Below are positions 57,230 through 64,000 of a stretch of DNA of 64,000 bases, piece after piece. Origin of the DNA: an uncultured Eggerthellaceae bacterium (GTDB lineage Bacteria; Actinomycetota; Coriobacteriia; Coriobacteriales; Eggerthellaceae); NCBI GenBank assembly GCA_944320405.1, contig CALUHI010000002.1, positions 1 through 64,000 on the forward strand, read 5' to 3'. The notes beneath the pieces were generated by a model. That model was not told the origin of the DNA and made no database searches. It saw nothing but the letters and a program-made list of their open reading frames with translations. How positions within the stretch are numbered: position 1 is the first letter of the stretch; each line of letters starts with the position of its first letter. A program made the translations under genes and the position numbers.

Positions 57230-58495
57230 TTAGAAGAACAGGCCTGTTGCTATCAGACCGCTAGTTGCCAAGAAGCAAACCAGCACAGTTACACCGATGG
57301 ACGGAGCGTTCACCAAAACGGCTAGAACTGCCCCTTCGTAGCGCTTGGAGAGGCGCGGGCCCAGCCAGCCAGAACAGGCCGCACAAATCTGCGGAGCAAT
57401 AAAGGCCATGAATACTGCAGCTATCAGGATCAAAGGCAGACTGCTGCAAGCCTGAGGAGTGCCGTTCATGCCGTAGTACAAGAACGTAAGCAAGAAGGCA
57501 GACACGACGCAGAATGTGTTATAGAAACCTGCAGCCTTATACTTCGGGTAATAAACGAACAGGGCCAAGCTGCCGGCAAGCAGGGATCCAAAGACCATGC
57601 CCGGCATAACTCCAGCGGAGGCATACACCACACTCCAAGGATTCAGCCACCAGGACAGCACGAGCGCAGCGATCGTCGCCACACCGATCCACTCGTTGCC
57701 GAAAAACATGATCTCTGTCCAGTCGGCCATAGTTCGACGGAACAGCCATCCGCTTGTTGCGCGCGGAGCGCAATCAGTTTGAACATAGGGGGTCTGTTGA
57801 CGAGTCTCAGGCTCCTTGATGTACTTCTTAACCCAAGGGCAAAGCCTGAAAATCTCGACGCATATGATGCCGCCGACCATAACAACCACCGTGGTGAACA
57901 GAACCAGAGGCGGAATATGAAGCTGAGCTGCAAGGTTAAAGCAAACTTCCTCGAGTGGATACTGAAGCAACCCGCAAATAACACCTGCAGTAAGCCACAC
58001 TTTCCAGTTGTTTCCGTACGTCAAAGTGATACCAGCGGGAATCGCACAGCAGACGATAAATACCGCGAGATAAGTAACCCCGGCCTCAACATCGAAACGG
58101 AAGCCCCATACTAAGTTCGCCACAATCAAGCCGACGAAGCCCGCAGCAATCATGCCCAAATATCCACCACCAGGGCCTGCCGGGGGGTACATCTTAATTC
58201 CCTTTTTGTCTTTATTTTTCCGCAAATACCAGTGGACGATAAAGCCTGAGCCGATCATGACGACACCGGCAAGCCAGCACATCAGTCCATGGCACTCCGT
58301 CCAGTTTGCCAAGATGTACAGCAGCATACCCAAGGGCGTATCGTGATCACCGGCGAGCCAAATCTCGTATCCCGGAATGTACTGCGACGCCCTCGCCCAC
58401 AGCGATGGCTCAATTTGCCACATTGCCATCATTGCAACGATGCTTATCGCCCAAATGACGGCAAGTGCAGGGAGCATCTTAAGCCTATCCTTCAT
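57230..58495 (-). CDS. Multi-pass membrane protein of unknown family (putative permease)
   Basis: A 421-residue protein with about 11 hydrophobic segments. Helix 1 is at 9-25. A hydrophilic cytoplasmic stretch occurs at 95-107 (Lys-rich) and another at about 235-260. Gly-rich segments are PPAGPGGGYLGMIAAGFVG (about 107-125) and ASAGVMPGMVFGSLLAGS (about 297-314). GAGGAGGG precedes the ATG. I do not recognise the family. Its place in front of the nitrilase gene suggests uptake of an amide substrate, which is inference. Confidence 0.65.
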   Translation of the reverse strand: MKDRLKMLPALAVIWAISIVAMMAMWQIEPSLWARASQYIPGYEIWLAGDHDTPLGMLLYILANWTECHGLMCWLAGVVMIGSGFIVHWYLRKNKDKKGIKMYPPAGPGGGYLGMIAAGFVGLIVANLVWGFRFDVEAGVTYLAVFIVCCAIPAGITLTYGNNWKVWLTAGVICGLLQYPLEEVCFNLAAQLHIPPLVLFTTVVVMVGGIICVEIFRLCPWVKKYIKEPETRQQTPYVQTDCAPRATSGWLFRRTMADWTEIMFFGNEWIGVATIAALVLSWWLNPWSVVYASAGVMPGMVFGSLLAGSLALFVYYPKYKAAGFYNTFCVVSAFLLTFLYYGMNGTPQACSSLPLILIAAVFMAFIAPQICAACSGWLGPRLSKRYEGAVLAVLVNAPSIGVTVLVCFLATSGLIATGLFF

Positions 58496-58540
58496 GCTAT
58501 TTTTCCCTCCTCAATCCTCGTTGTTGCAAGTGATCAGACC

Positions 58541-58600
58541 TTTAGACCCCCATCAAAAGGCCTGGTCAAAAGGTATTGAGGAAGGAGTTCCTCTTTCAAT
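58541..58600 (-). promoter_or_regulatory. Promoter of permease-nitrilase operon with upstream dyad
   Basis: On the minus strand -35 TTGACC (58569-58564) and -10 TCTAAA (58546-58541) are 17 bp apart. Directly upstream is a dyad: GAGGAA and TTCCTC with a 4-nt centre (58578-58593), within TTGA ... TCAA at 58576-58600. The place fits an activator contacting RNA polymerase near -35 to -60. Confidence 0.6.
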
Positions 58601-58794
58601 TCAACTGTAGATGCGTTTTTTTGAGCACAGGTGCGCCTAGGTGATGCCAAATGGCGGTCTTATTACTAATTTGGCTGATTTAATAGAATTAAAAGAGTAG
58701 ATTTATACTTCTATTGGTTTAATGTGCTGCCTAGTTCAGAAACCGTAATCACAGAGCAATGCACGTTCGTCGCAAAAGGAACACCGGAAGTCTA

Positions 58795-59484
58795 ATGGAA
58801 TTCCCCGGACTAATCACTATCGACCCCGACCAAACCGACCTCGTTGATGCCGCAGCGCGCATCATCGGCGTAAGCTTTTTGGAAGAAGGTTGGACGAGCA
58901 CCTACCTTGCCGCACTCGGTGGCGATGAGGCGCTCGCCCGCAAGCGGGAAGTCTCACGTGCAATGATCCGCGAGGAAGTCGTCGAGAGCGCGCCCTATGG
59001 CTGCGCTTTCATCTTGCCCGATCAGGCGGGTGCCGCGATGGGCCTCCTCGGAAGCGAGATAGCGGCAGCGGGCACCACCTGGCCCGCCATCGAAGACGAA
59101 GCGCATGCGCGCGTGATTCAGATACTCACGTCGGATGAGCAAGCGAAGCTTGATGCACGCGCCACGCAGATGGAACCCATTTCGTACTTCGGCTGGGGCA
59201 GCGAAGAGGCCGCCGACATGGGCTATGGCGACTATATCTACTTTGCCGCATGGGCGGTGGACGCCAGCAAGCGCGGGTCGGGAGCGTTCCGCCGTCTGAC
59301 CTCGCCGTTTTTTGACTATGCCGATCAGCAGGGCATCCCGGTATTTCTGGAGTGCTACGCCGATCGTCTGGTAAGCCTGTACGAGCACGTGGGCTTCGAG
59401 GTGTTCCGCGTGTTCGAAGACCCGGCGTTCGATGTGAAGCAGGTCTGCATGGTGCGCCATCCGAAAGGCGGCAAAGCGAGCTAG
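58795..59484 (+). CDS. GNAT-family acetyltransferase
   Basis: A 229-residue protein with the GNAT C-terminal core: YFAAWAVDASKRGSGAFRRL (about 145-164) carries the acetyl-CoA pyrophosphate loop (R/Q-x-x-G-x-G/A type), and the LYEHVGFEVFRVFE motif B is at about 198-211. The N-terminal 120 residues are helical. GGAAG precedes ATG 58795. The substrate is unknown. It stands alone with its own terminator, at the right border of the low-GC segment, and its own GC content is normal. Confidence 0.85.
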   Translation: MEFPGLITIDPDQTDLVDAAARIIGVSFLEEGWTSTYLAALGGDEALARKREVSRAMIREEVVESAPYGCAFILPDQAGAAMGLLGSEIAAAGTTWPAIEDEAHARVIQILTSDEQAKLDARATQMEPISYFGWGSEEAADMGYGDYIYFAAWAVDASKRGSGAFRRLTSPFFDYADQQGIPVFLECYADRLVSLYEHVGFEVFRVFEDPAFDVKQVCMVRHPKGGKAS

Positions 59485-59518
59485 GCCAACCGCCAAAGCC
59501 AATCAGCCACCAAACGCG

Positions 59519-59566
59519 AAGCGCCTGCCTTTCCCGGAAAGCCGGGGGAGGCAGGCGCTTTTCTTT
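59519..59566 (+). terminator. Terminator of the GNAT gene
   Basis: AAGCGCCTGCCT and AGGCAGGCGCTT form a 12-bp stem with TTTCTTT after it on the plus strand. Confidence 0.85.
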
Positions 59567-59591
59567 GTGCCCATGGGCGCTTGGCGACGCC

Positions 59592-59966
59592 TTAGTGGTG
59601 GCAAGCCTCGTTCGCGGTCATGTGCGGCAGCTTGCCCTCGGCGGCGAGCTTGGCGACGTCACCCACGTTGGGGGTCACGTTGTCGAACAGCACGTCGATG
59701 CCCGCGTTGGCGAAGCCCATCATCGGGCGCATGCCCATGCCGGCAGCCACGATGGCGTCGGCGCCCGCATCGGACAGCAAGCCCACCGGGCGCAGGCAGC
59801 CGCCTTCCTCGTGCGGCGGGTTCTGAATGATGCTCACCTCGCCGATCTCACCATCGACGATGTCGATCAGCGTGAAGCAGTCGCAGTGACCGAAGTGGCC
59901 AGAACGCTCGGACTGCAGGCCGCCCTCGCCCATGGTGGGCACGGCCAATTTCATCGTTTCTGCCAT
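59592..59966 (-). CDS. NifX/NifB-C-terminal-like (dinitrogenase Fe-Mo cofactor) protein
   Basis: A 124-residue protein of PF02579 (DiNase_FeMo-co), a small cofactor- or metal-cluster-binding fold also found in organisms without nitrogenase. It has SGHFGHCDCFTLIDIVDG (about 22-39), then ADAIVAAGMGMRPMMGF (about 68-84). His and Cys residues are plentiful, ending EACHH. GCGAGGAATC precedes the ATG. It has its own promoter with a palindromic operator over the -35 box. Confidence 0.88.
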   Translation of the reverse strand: MAETMKLAVPTMGEGGLQSERSGHFGHCDCFTLIDIVDGEIGEVSIIQNPPHEEGGCLRPVGLLSDAGADAIVAAGMGMRPMMGFANAGIDVLFDNVTPNVGDVAKLAAEGKLPHMTANEACHH

Positions 59967-60038
59967 GATTCCTCGCTTTCCGCGCCGCGCGAACGGCGCT
60001 TCCGGTGCGGGCCGCTTGCCCGCTATATGTCGGTAACA

Positions 60039-60076
60039 TCTATACTCCCTTGGCTATGTGTTGTCAACACATAGCC
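60039..60076 (-). promoter_or_regulatory. Promoter and 25-bp palindromic operator of the NifX-like gene
   Basis: GGCTATGTGTTG-T-CAACACATAGCC (60052-60076; perfect 12-bp arms) covers the -35 TTGACA (60067-60062). The -10 is TATAGA (60044-60039), 17 bp further. The position fits a repressor that responds to the protein's cofactor or metal. Confidence 0.8.
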
Positions 60077-60175
60077 GCACGAACGGCTTGGCTTCTGGCA
60101 AGGAAAAGGGGCAAGAAAAGAGAGAGGGATGGGGATGGGCCCGACCCCCTTTTCTCACCCCCAGCCCACGGACAC

Positions 60176-60214
60176 GCCGATGGGAAAAAGTGACTGTCCC
60201 TTTTTCTCATCGGC
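60176..60214. repeat. REP-like palindrome, TGAGAAAA type, extended arms
   Basis: GCCGATGGGAAAAAG and CCCTTTTTCTCATCGGC bracket TGACTGT. A more degenerate half (CCCTTTTCTCACCC) lies at 60147-60160, so this may be a decayed doublet. Confidence 0.7.
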
Positions 60215-60257
60215 GTGGGACAATGAGGGGCGCAACCTTCCGAGATTGGAGCCTCGC

Positions 60258-60968
60258 ATGACCGACTGCGCTTCGGGCGACCGCGCCCAGGGTATTCTCA
60301 CTCCCGGCGACCATGCCTTCGACGCCTTTGTGTTCGACCTTGATGGCACGCTGCTGGACACGCTGCCCGATTTGGTGGAGCTCACCAACGCCACGCTGCG
60401 CGCATGCGGCTACCCCGAGCACACCCACGACGAGATCCTCGGCTTTGTGGGCAGCGGCGTCAAAGCGCTCATCCGTATGGCGGTTCCACCCGAGGCCTCC
60501 GATGCCGACGTTGAGCGCGCCGCACAACAATGGAAAGACCTCTACCCCGAATACGGCTACCGCCTCACGAAGCCCTACGAGGGAATCGAAGCGGCACTCG
60601 CGCAGCTTTCGGATGCCGGCATGAAGCTGGCGGTGCTTTCCAACAAGTTCGACGGAGCCGTGCATGAGGTTATCGACGCCTTCCTTCCCGGCATCTTCCT
60701 GACCGTTCATGGAGAATCCCCCGAATTCCCGCGTAAGCCCGATCCCACCGGGCTGAACAAGCTGCTAGCCGAGCTCGGCACGTGCGCTAAACGTTGCGCG
60801 TTCGTAGGCGATTCGCCGAACGACATCCGCGTCGCACGAGCCGCCGGTGCCTATGCGGTAGGTGTTACCTGGGGGTATGGCGCAAACGAAACGCTTGTTG
60901 CTGACGGCGCGGACGTGTTGATCGACCATCCCTCCCAGCTGTTGGATGTCCTGCGCGCGCATCGCTAA
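60258..60968 (+). CDS. HAD hydrolase, phosphoglycolate phosphatase-like
   Basis: A 236-residue enzyme of the Gph/PGMB group. Motif I is FVFDLDGTLLDT (D27, D29). The cap domain begins LVELTNATLRACG. Motif II is LAVLSNK, Lys of motif III is in FPRKPDPTGL, and motif IV is FVGDSPNDIRVARAAGA. A phosphoglycolate or related sugar-phosphate substrate is likely. GGAG precedes ATG 60258; longer in-frame starts fall within the repeat just upstream. Confidence 0.9.
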   Translation: MTDCASGDRAQGILTPGDHAFDAFVFDLDGTLLDTLPDLVELTNATLRACGYPEHTHDEILGFVGSGVKALIRMAVPPEASDADVERAAQQWKDLYPEYGYRLTKPYEGIEAALAQLSDAGMKLAVLSNKFDGAVHEVIDAFLPGIFLTVHGESPEFPRKPDPTGLNKLLAELGTCAKRCAFVGDSPNDIRVARAAGAYAVGVTWGYGANETLVADGADVLIDHPSQLLDVLRAHR

Positions 60969-61045
60969 GCGCCGCAGCTAACGCCAAAATCGCGATTTCG
61001 CCATGTGTGCAAGGCGTTCGCGCCGTGTGGCAGTTTTCTGATGAA

Positions 61046-61093
61046 TCATTCGTGAAACACTGCGATGCTACAATGGGGCTTCATTCGTGAAAC
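61046..61093 (+). promoter_or_regulatory. LCP gene promoter with flanking direct repeats
   Basis: TACAAT (61069-61074) is a good -10. Identical 13-bp repeats TCATTCGTGAAAC lie at 61046-61058 and 61081-61093, 35 bp apart, on both sides of it. No good -35 is seen. The repeats look like operator sites. Confidence 0.55.
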
Positions 61094-61143
61094 CCGTGTG
61101 CGGCGGTGCCGCCGCCCGCGCTCTCGATAGACGAGGAGAAATC

Positions 61144-62370
61144 ATGCCACCCCGCAATCCGCGATCGGACCGGCCCTCGCGCTCTGCCGGCAATCCGACT
61201 GGCAATCCGCGCGTGCGCAGCGCGCTTGACGCTGCAAGCAAGTCGTCTCGCAACGAAGCAGGACGCTACTCCCGCTACTCAACGTCGGCGCGCTCCTACC
61301 CCAGCGACAAACGCGGCCCCGGACAGCGCCCGGCAAGCAGCGCATCGGACGCGCAGCAGTATTCACGTTCCAGCGCCAACTATTCGCACGCTGCCAAGAA
61401 GAAGAAAGGCCGCGGCAAGAAAATCGGCGTCGCCATTGCGGCGGTTCTGGTGGTCGCCCTCATCGGGGCGGGCACGGCGCTTGCGCTCTACATCGGCGGC
61501 ATCAACGACACGCTGCGCGGCGACCTCACCGACGAGCAGCTCCAGGCGATCGACTCCCAGCTGAAGAAATCCGAGCTCACCGAGCCGTTCTACATGATGC
61601 TGTTGGGCTCCGACATCCGCGAGGGCCAAAGCCAGGCGGAGTCGCGCTCCGACACCAACATCCTGGTGCGCGTCGACGGCAGTAAGAACCAGGTGACGAT
61701 GCTTTCCATTCTTCGCGACACAGCTATCGAGCTTGACGGGCATGGCATCGTGAAGTTCAACGCCGCGTATTCGTATGGCGGCATCGCTGGCATCATCGAA
61801 GAGGCAAGCGACCTGTGCGGCGTGGAGATTTCCCACTACGCCGAGGTCAACTTCAACAACCTGGTGGCGCTTGTGGATGCCATTGGCGGCGTCGACATCG
61901 AGGTTGAGGACCGCATCGACGACCCGAAGGCGGGCAACGTGGTCATCGAAGAGGGCATGCAGCACCTGAACGGCGAAGCCGCCCTCGTATACGCACGCAC
62001 GCGTCAGTACGCCGACGGCGACTACACCCGCACCCAGCATCAGCGCAACCTGGTGCAGGCAATCGTCAACAAGGTGCTCTCGCTGCCTCCCACCGAGCTG
62101 CCCGGCGTCATCCAGGCGGCCGCACAGTGCGTGACCACCGACCTTACGGTGACCGACATCATCAGCCTGGCGCAGCAGTTCCAAGACAACGACAGCGCCG
62201 ACGGCATGACCGTGTACTCAGCGGTGATCCCCTCGACGGCCGAATACGTGAACGGCATTTCGTACGTGTTCGCCGACATCGACAAGCTGGCCGACATGAT
62301 GGAAACCATCGACTCCGGCGGCAATCCCGACCCCAATGCGGAAGAGGAATCGGACAGCTCTGAGTCGTAG
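61144..62370 (+). CDS. LytR-CpsA-Psr (LCP) family protein
   Basis: Membrane-attached phosphotransferase thought to link cell-wall glycopolymers to peptidoglycan. The 408-residue protein has a Ser/Arg/Pro-rich cytoplasmic N-terminus (1-90), one helix at 93-117, and the LCP domain at about 150-320. The domain has MLLGSDIREGQSQ, RSDTNILVRVD, MLSILRDT (pyrophosphate-binding Arg/Asp), VKFNAAYSYGG and YARTRQY, with DGDYTRTQHQRNLVQAI. The acidic tail (EEESDSSES) is extracellular. AGGAGAAATC precedes ATG 61144. Confidence 0.93.
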   Translation: MPPRNPRSDRPSRSAGNPTGNPRVRSALDAASKSSRNEAGRYSRYSTSARSYPSDKRGPGQRPASSASDAQQYSRSSANYSHAAKKKKGRGKKIGVAIAAVLVVALIGAGTALALYIGGINDTLRGDLTDEQLQAIDSQLKKSELTEPFYMMLLGSDIREGQSQAESRSDTNILVRVDGSKNQVTMLSILRDTAIELDGHGIVKFNAAYSYGGIAGIIEEASDLCGVEISHYAEVNFNNLVALVDAIGGVDIEVEDRIDDPKAGNVVIEEGMQHLNGEAALVYARTRQYADGDYTRTQHQRNLVQAIVNKVLSLPPTELPGVIQAAAQCVTTDLTVTDIISLAQQFQDNDSADGMTVYSAVIPSTAEYVNGISYVFADIDKLADMMETIDSGGNPDPNAEEESDSSES

Positions 62371-62392
62371 CACGGTTCTAAGCCGCACGGAG

Positions 62393-62436
62393 ATGAGAAA
62401 AATCCTCCGTCCCTTTTTCTCGTCCCTTTTTCTCGT
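62393..62436. repeat. REP-like palindrome, TGAGAAAA type, with partial duplication
   Basis: ATGAGAAAAATCCTCCGTCC continues CTTTTTCTCG (62393-62422), then TCCCTTTTTCTCG is repeated in tandem (62424-62436). It lies between the LCP gene and the shared terminator. Confidence 0.75.
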
Positions 62437-62439
62437 CCA

Positions 62440-62472
62440 AAACGAAAAGCCCCTTGATGGGGCTTTTCGTTT
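62440..62472. terminator. Bidirectional terminator between LCP gene and galE
   Basis: AAACGAAAAGCCCC and GGGGCTTTTCGTTT form a perfect 14-bp stem with a 5-nt loop between two convergent genes. Confidence 0.9.
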
Positions 62473-62508
62473 GAGTTGTGTTTTCCGCGTTGTCGGATCG
62501 GCGCGAAG

Positions 62509-63645
62509 CTATGCAGTGGCATAGCCGTCGGGGTTGCCGGATTGCCAGCGCCAGCTGTCGGCGCACATGCGATCCAGATCGTATTCCGCAACCCAACCGA
62601 GCTCGTCGCGCGCTTTGTCGCAAGCCGCGTAGTTTTCCGCGACGTCGCCTGCACGGCGGGGCTTGATCTCGTAGGGGATGCTATGGCCGCACGCGCGCTC
62701 GAACGCGTGGATGACATCCAAAACGCTGGAGCCCGTGCCGGTGCCCAGGTTGAAGATGCCCACACCGCGGCGCGTGCCGTCAGGTTCGGGCGTGCCCTCG
62801 ATGGAGCCCAGGCCGATGGCCTTGCCGGTGCCCACCTTGCCGCCCATCCAATCGAGCGCCGCCACATGACCGCGCGCAAGGTCGACCACGTGGATGTAGT
62901 CGCGCACGCCAGTGCCGTCGGGGGTGGGGTAATCGTCGCCAAACACGCCCACGCAAGCCAGCTTGCCCACCGCCACCTGCGCCACGTAGGGCAGCAGGTT
63001 GTTGGGAATGCCCTTCGGATCCTCGCCGATCAGGCCGCTTTCATGCGCACCGATGGGGTTGAAGTAGCGCAGCAGCACGACGTTCCACTCGGCGTCGCCA
63101 CGGTACAGGTCGGTGAGCACGCGCTCCAGCATGCTCTTGGTCTCGCCGTAGGGGTTGGTGGCCTCGTGCTTGGGGCAGCTTTCGGTGATGGGAATGAAGT
63201 CGGGCTCGCCGTAGACGGTGGCGCTCGACGAGAACACGATGTTCTTCACATCGTGCGCACGCGCCACGTCGCAGAGCACCAGCGTGCCCGCCACGTTGTT
63301 CCAATAGTACTCCAGCGGCTTCTGCACGCTTTCGCCTACTGCCTTGAAGCCGGCGAAGTGGATGATGGTGTCGATGTCGTTTTCCTGGAAGATGCGCTCG
63401 AGGGCGTCGCGGTCCAGGATGTTGTCCTGGTAGAACGACAGACGGCTGTCGTCGGGCGCGAGGCCAGCAATCTGGCGAACGCGGTCGAGCGCCACCTTGC
63501 TGGAGTTGCTCAGGTCGTCGACCACCACCACGCGGTAGCCCTGTTCCAGAAGCTCGACGCAGGTGTGGCTGCCGATGAATCCGGCGCCGCCCGTCACCAG
63601 CACGCAAGTCTGATCGTGCGGTTTCGCAAGGCTTTTGTTGGCCAT
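62509..63645 (-). CDS. galE: UDP-glucose 4-epimerase
   Basis: Interconverts UDP-glucose and UDP-galactose with tightly bound NAD. The 378-residue SDR protein starts at ATG 63645 (GGAAAGGA upstream). The NAD motif is TGGAGFIGSHTCVELL (about 18-33). The catalytic Ser/Thr is in VFSSSATVYGEP (about 137-148), and YGETK gives the Tyr-Lys pair (about 164-168). The C-terminal ending matches the GalE pattern EIKPRRAGD and WQSGNPDGY. The product feeds envelope glycans or LCP-linked polymers. Confidence 0.95.
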   Translation of the reverse strand: MANKSLAKPHDQTCVLVTGGAGFIGSHTCVELLEQGYRVVVVDDLSNSSKVALDRVRQIAGLAPDDSRLSFYQDNILDRDALERIFQENDIDTIIHFAGFKAVGESVQKPLEYYWNNVAGTLVLCDVARAHDVKNIVFSSSATVYGEPDFIPITESCPKHEATNPYGETKSMLERVLTDLYRGDAEWNVVLLRYFNPIGAHESGLIGEDPKGIPNNLLPYVAQVAVGKLACVGVFGDDYPTPDGTGVRDYIHVVDLARGHVAALDWMGGKVGTGKAIGLGSIEGTPEPDGTRRGVGIFNLGTGTGSSVLDVIHAFERACGHSIPYEIKPRRAGDVAENYAACDKARDELGWVAEYDLDRMCADSWRWQSGNPDGYATA

Positions 63646-63777
63646 GTCAGTCCTTTCCTCAAGCGATGCGGGAGCTTCCCGGCGCTGCGGCACGCTACTT
63701 GGCGCGCTTTGTCGAGCACCGCATCGGCTTTCGATTCGGCATGGGGCGCGGAATTCGCACCCAACCTTTATTTTACG

Positions 63778-64000
63778 CTAGTTGCCAGCCAAGGTGCGAA
63801 CGTTGGCGCTGGACGACTCCAGCTGGGCGATTGCCGCACGCAATGCCGTTACATCGGCTTCGGTCACCTTGTCCACCTTCTTCGCCAGAAGGCGCTGAAG
63901 CGCGGCGAGGTCGGCTTTCACCTGCTTTTTCTCTGCCTTGTCGATCCGCTTGCCGGCGGTGGCCAACGCGCGGTTGGCGGCATCGGCAAGCTTGCGGCCC
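63778..64000 (-). CDS. C-terminal end of a probable Hsp70-family protein (partial)
   Basis: The reading frame enters from the right edge and ends at 63778. The visible 73 residues (ADAANRALATAGKRIDKAEK then KQVKADLAALQRLL, AALRAAIAQLESSSANV) are alternating charged helices like the lid of DnaK-type proteins. If so, it is a second Hsp70 besides the dnaK at 46.5 kb. The upstream part is outside the window, so the assignment is tentative. Confidence 0.5.
   Translation of the reverse strand, partial: GRKLADAANRALATAGKRIDKAEKKQVKADLAALQRLLAKKVDKVTEADVTALRAAIAQLESSSANVRTLAGN

Overview
The window is a GC-rich (about 60-65% by eye), densely coded bacterial chromosome segment. It most resembles the Coriobacteriia, probably the Eggerthellaceae. 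The reasons are the actinobacterial dnaK-grpE-dnaJ-hspR-clpB order with an HspR-type repressor, the folP-folK fusion overlapping ftsH, an RsgI-like anti-sigma factor paired with a secreted DxDGDG protein, LuxR-type regulators beside transporters, and short palindromic repeats in gene tails. The genus cannot be fixed from this sequence alone.

Layout. 0-0.4 kb: a strong minus-strand promoter and leader of rRNA type running off the left edge. 0.4-2.4 kb: an ECF sigma / anti-sigma / EF-hand-like secreted protein operon. 2.4-8.3 kb: HAD-tgt-tyrS, divergent queH, then fabH. 8.3-16.1 kb: MATE exporter-bioY, then hpt, ftsH, folP-folK and maf. 16.2-22.1 kb: a complete sensing and efflux module (response regulator, histidine kinase, ABC ATPase, large FtsX-type permease), with one palindromic operator upstream of both the regulator and the ATPase. 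22.2-22.9 kb: an AbrB-type antitoxin with a toxin gene carrying an in-frame stop. 23-34 kb: housekeeping and membrane functions (2-hydroxyacid dehydrogenase, tilS, cysK-like, rRNA uracil methyltransferase, Fe-alcohol dehydrogenase, LytS-type kinase, TauE permease, glycosyltransferase). 34.5-37.7 kb: queT with a long leader, tandem repeats, and an island holding one DUF559/AbiEi-like nuclease-fold gene flanked by four copies of a small palindrome. 37.8-41.2 kb: rsgA, an OB-fold-like membrane protein, trkH and a 48-residue membrane protein. 41.5-48.6 kb: the HspR chaperone regulon. 48.7-51.1 kb: ferredoxin, hypE, nikR and a small helical protein. 51.2-53.7 kb: an unknown gene, tRNA-Gly(CCC), and an NhaC-family carrier behind a lysine riboswitch. 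53.7-58.8 kb: a lower-GC module (LuxR regulator, EamA exporter, nitrilase-family amidase, unknown permease). 58.8-64 kb: GNAT, NifX-like protein, HAD phosphatase, LCP protein, galE, and the tail of a probable Hsp70-family gene.

How parts work together. The queuosine genes (tgt, queH, queT) point to uptake or salvage of a queuosine precursor. hspR should repress the chaperone operon through a HAIR-like site inside the dnaK promoter. The lysine riboswitch argues that the NhaC-family protein is a lysine transporter of the LysW type. The nitrilase-permease operon has a 17-bp-spaced promoter with a dyad just upstream of the -35, as expected for an activator such as the nearby LuxR protein.

The most unusual material is non-coding. 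There are two families of long structured repeats (6824-6939 with 26369-26482; 6978-7125 with 41347-41494) whose stems differ in sequence between copies but stay complementary, each placed just after a gene. There is also a family of REP/REPIN-like palindromes (arms TGAGAAAA or GTGACA, core GGGACGG) that supplies the stop codon of four genes. No CRISPR array, complete insertion sequence or prophage was seen.
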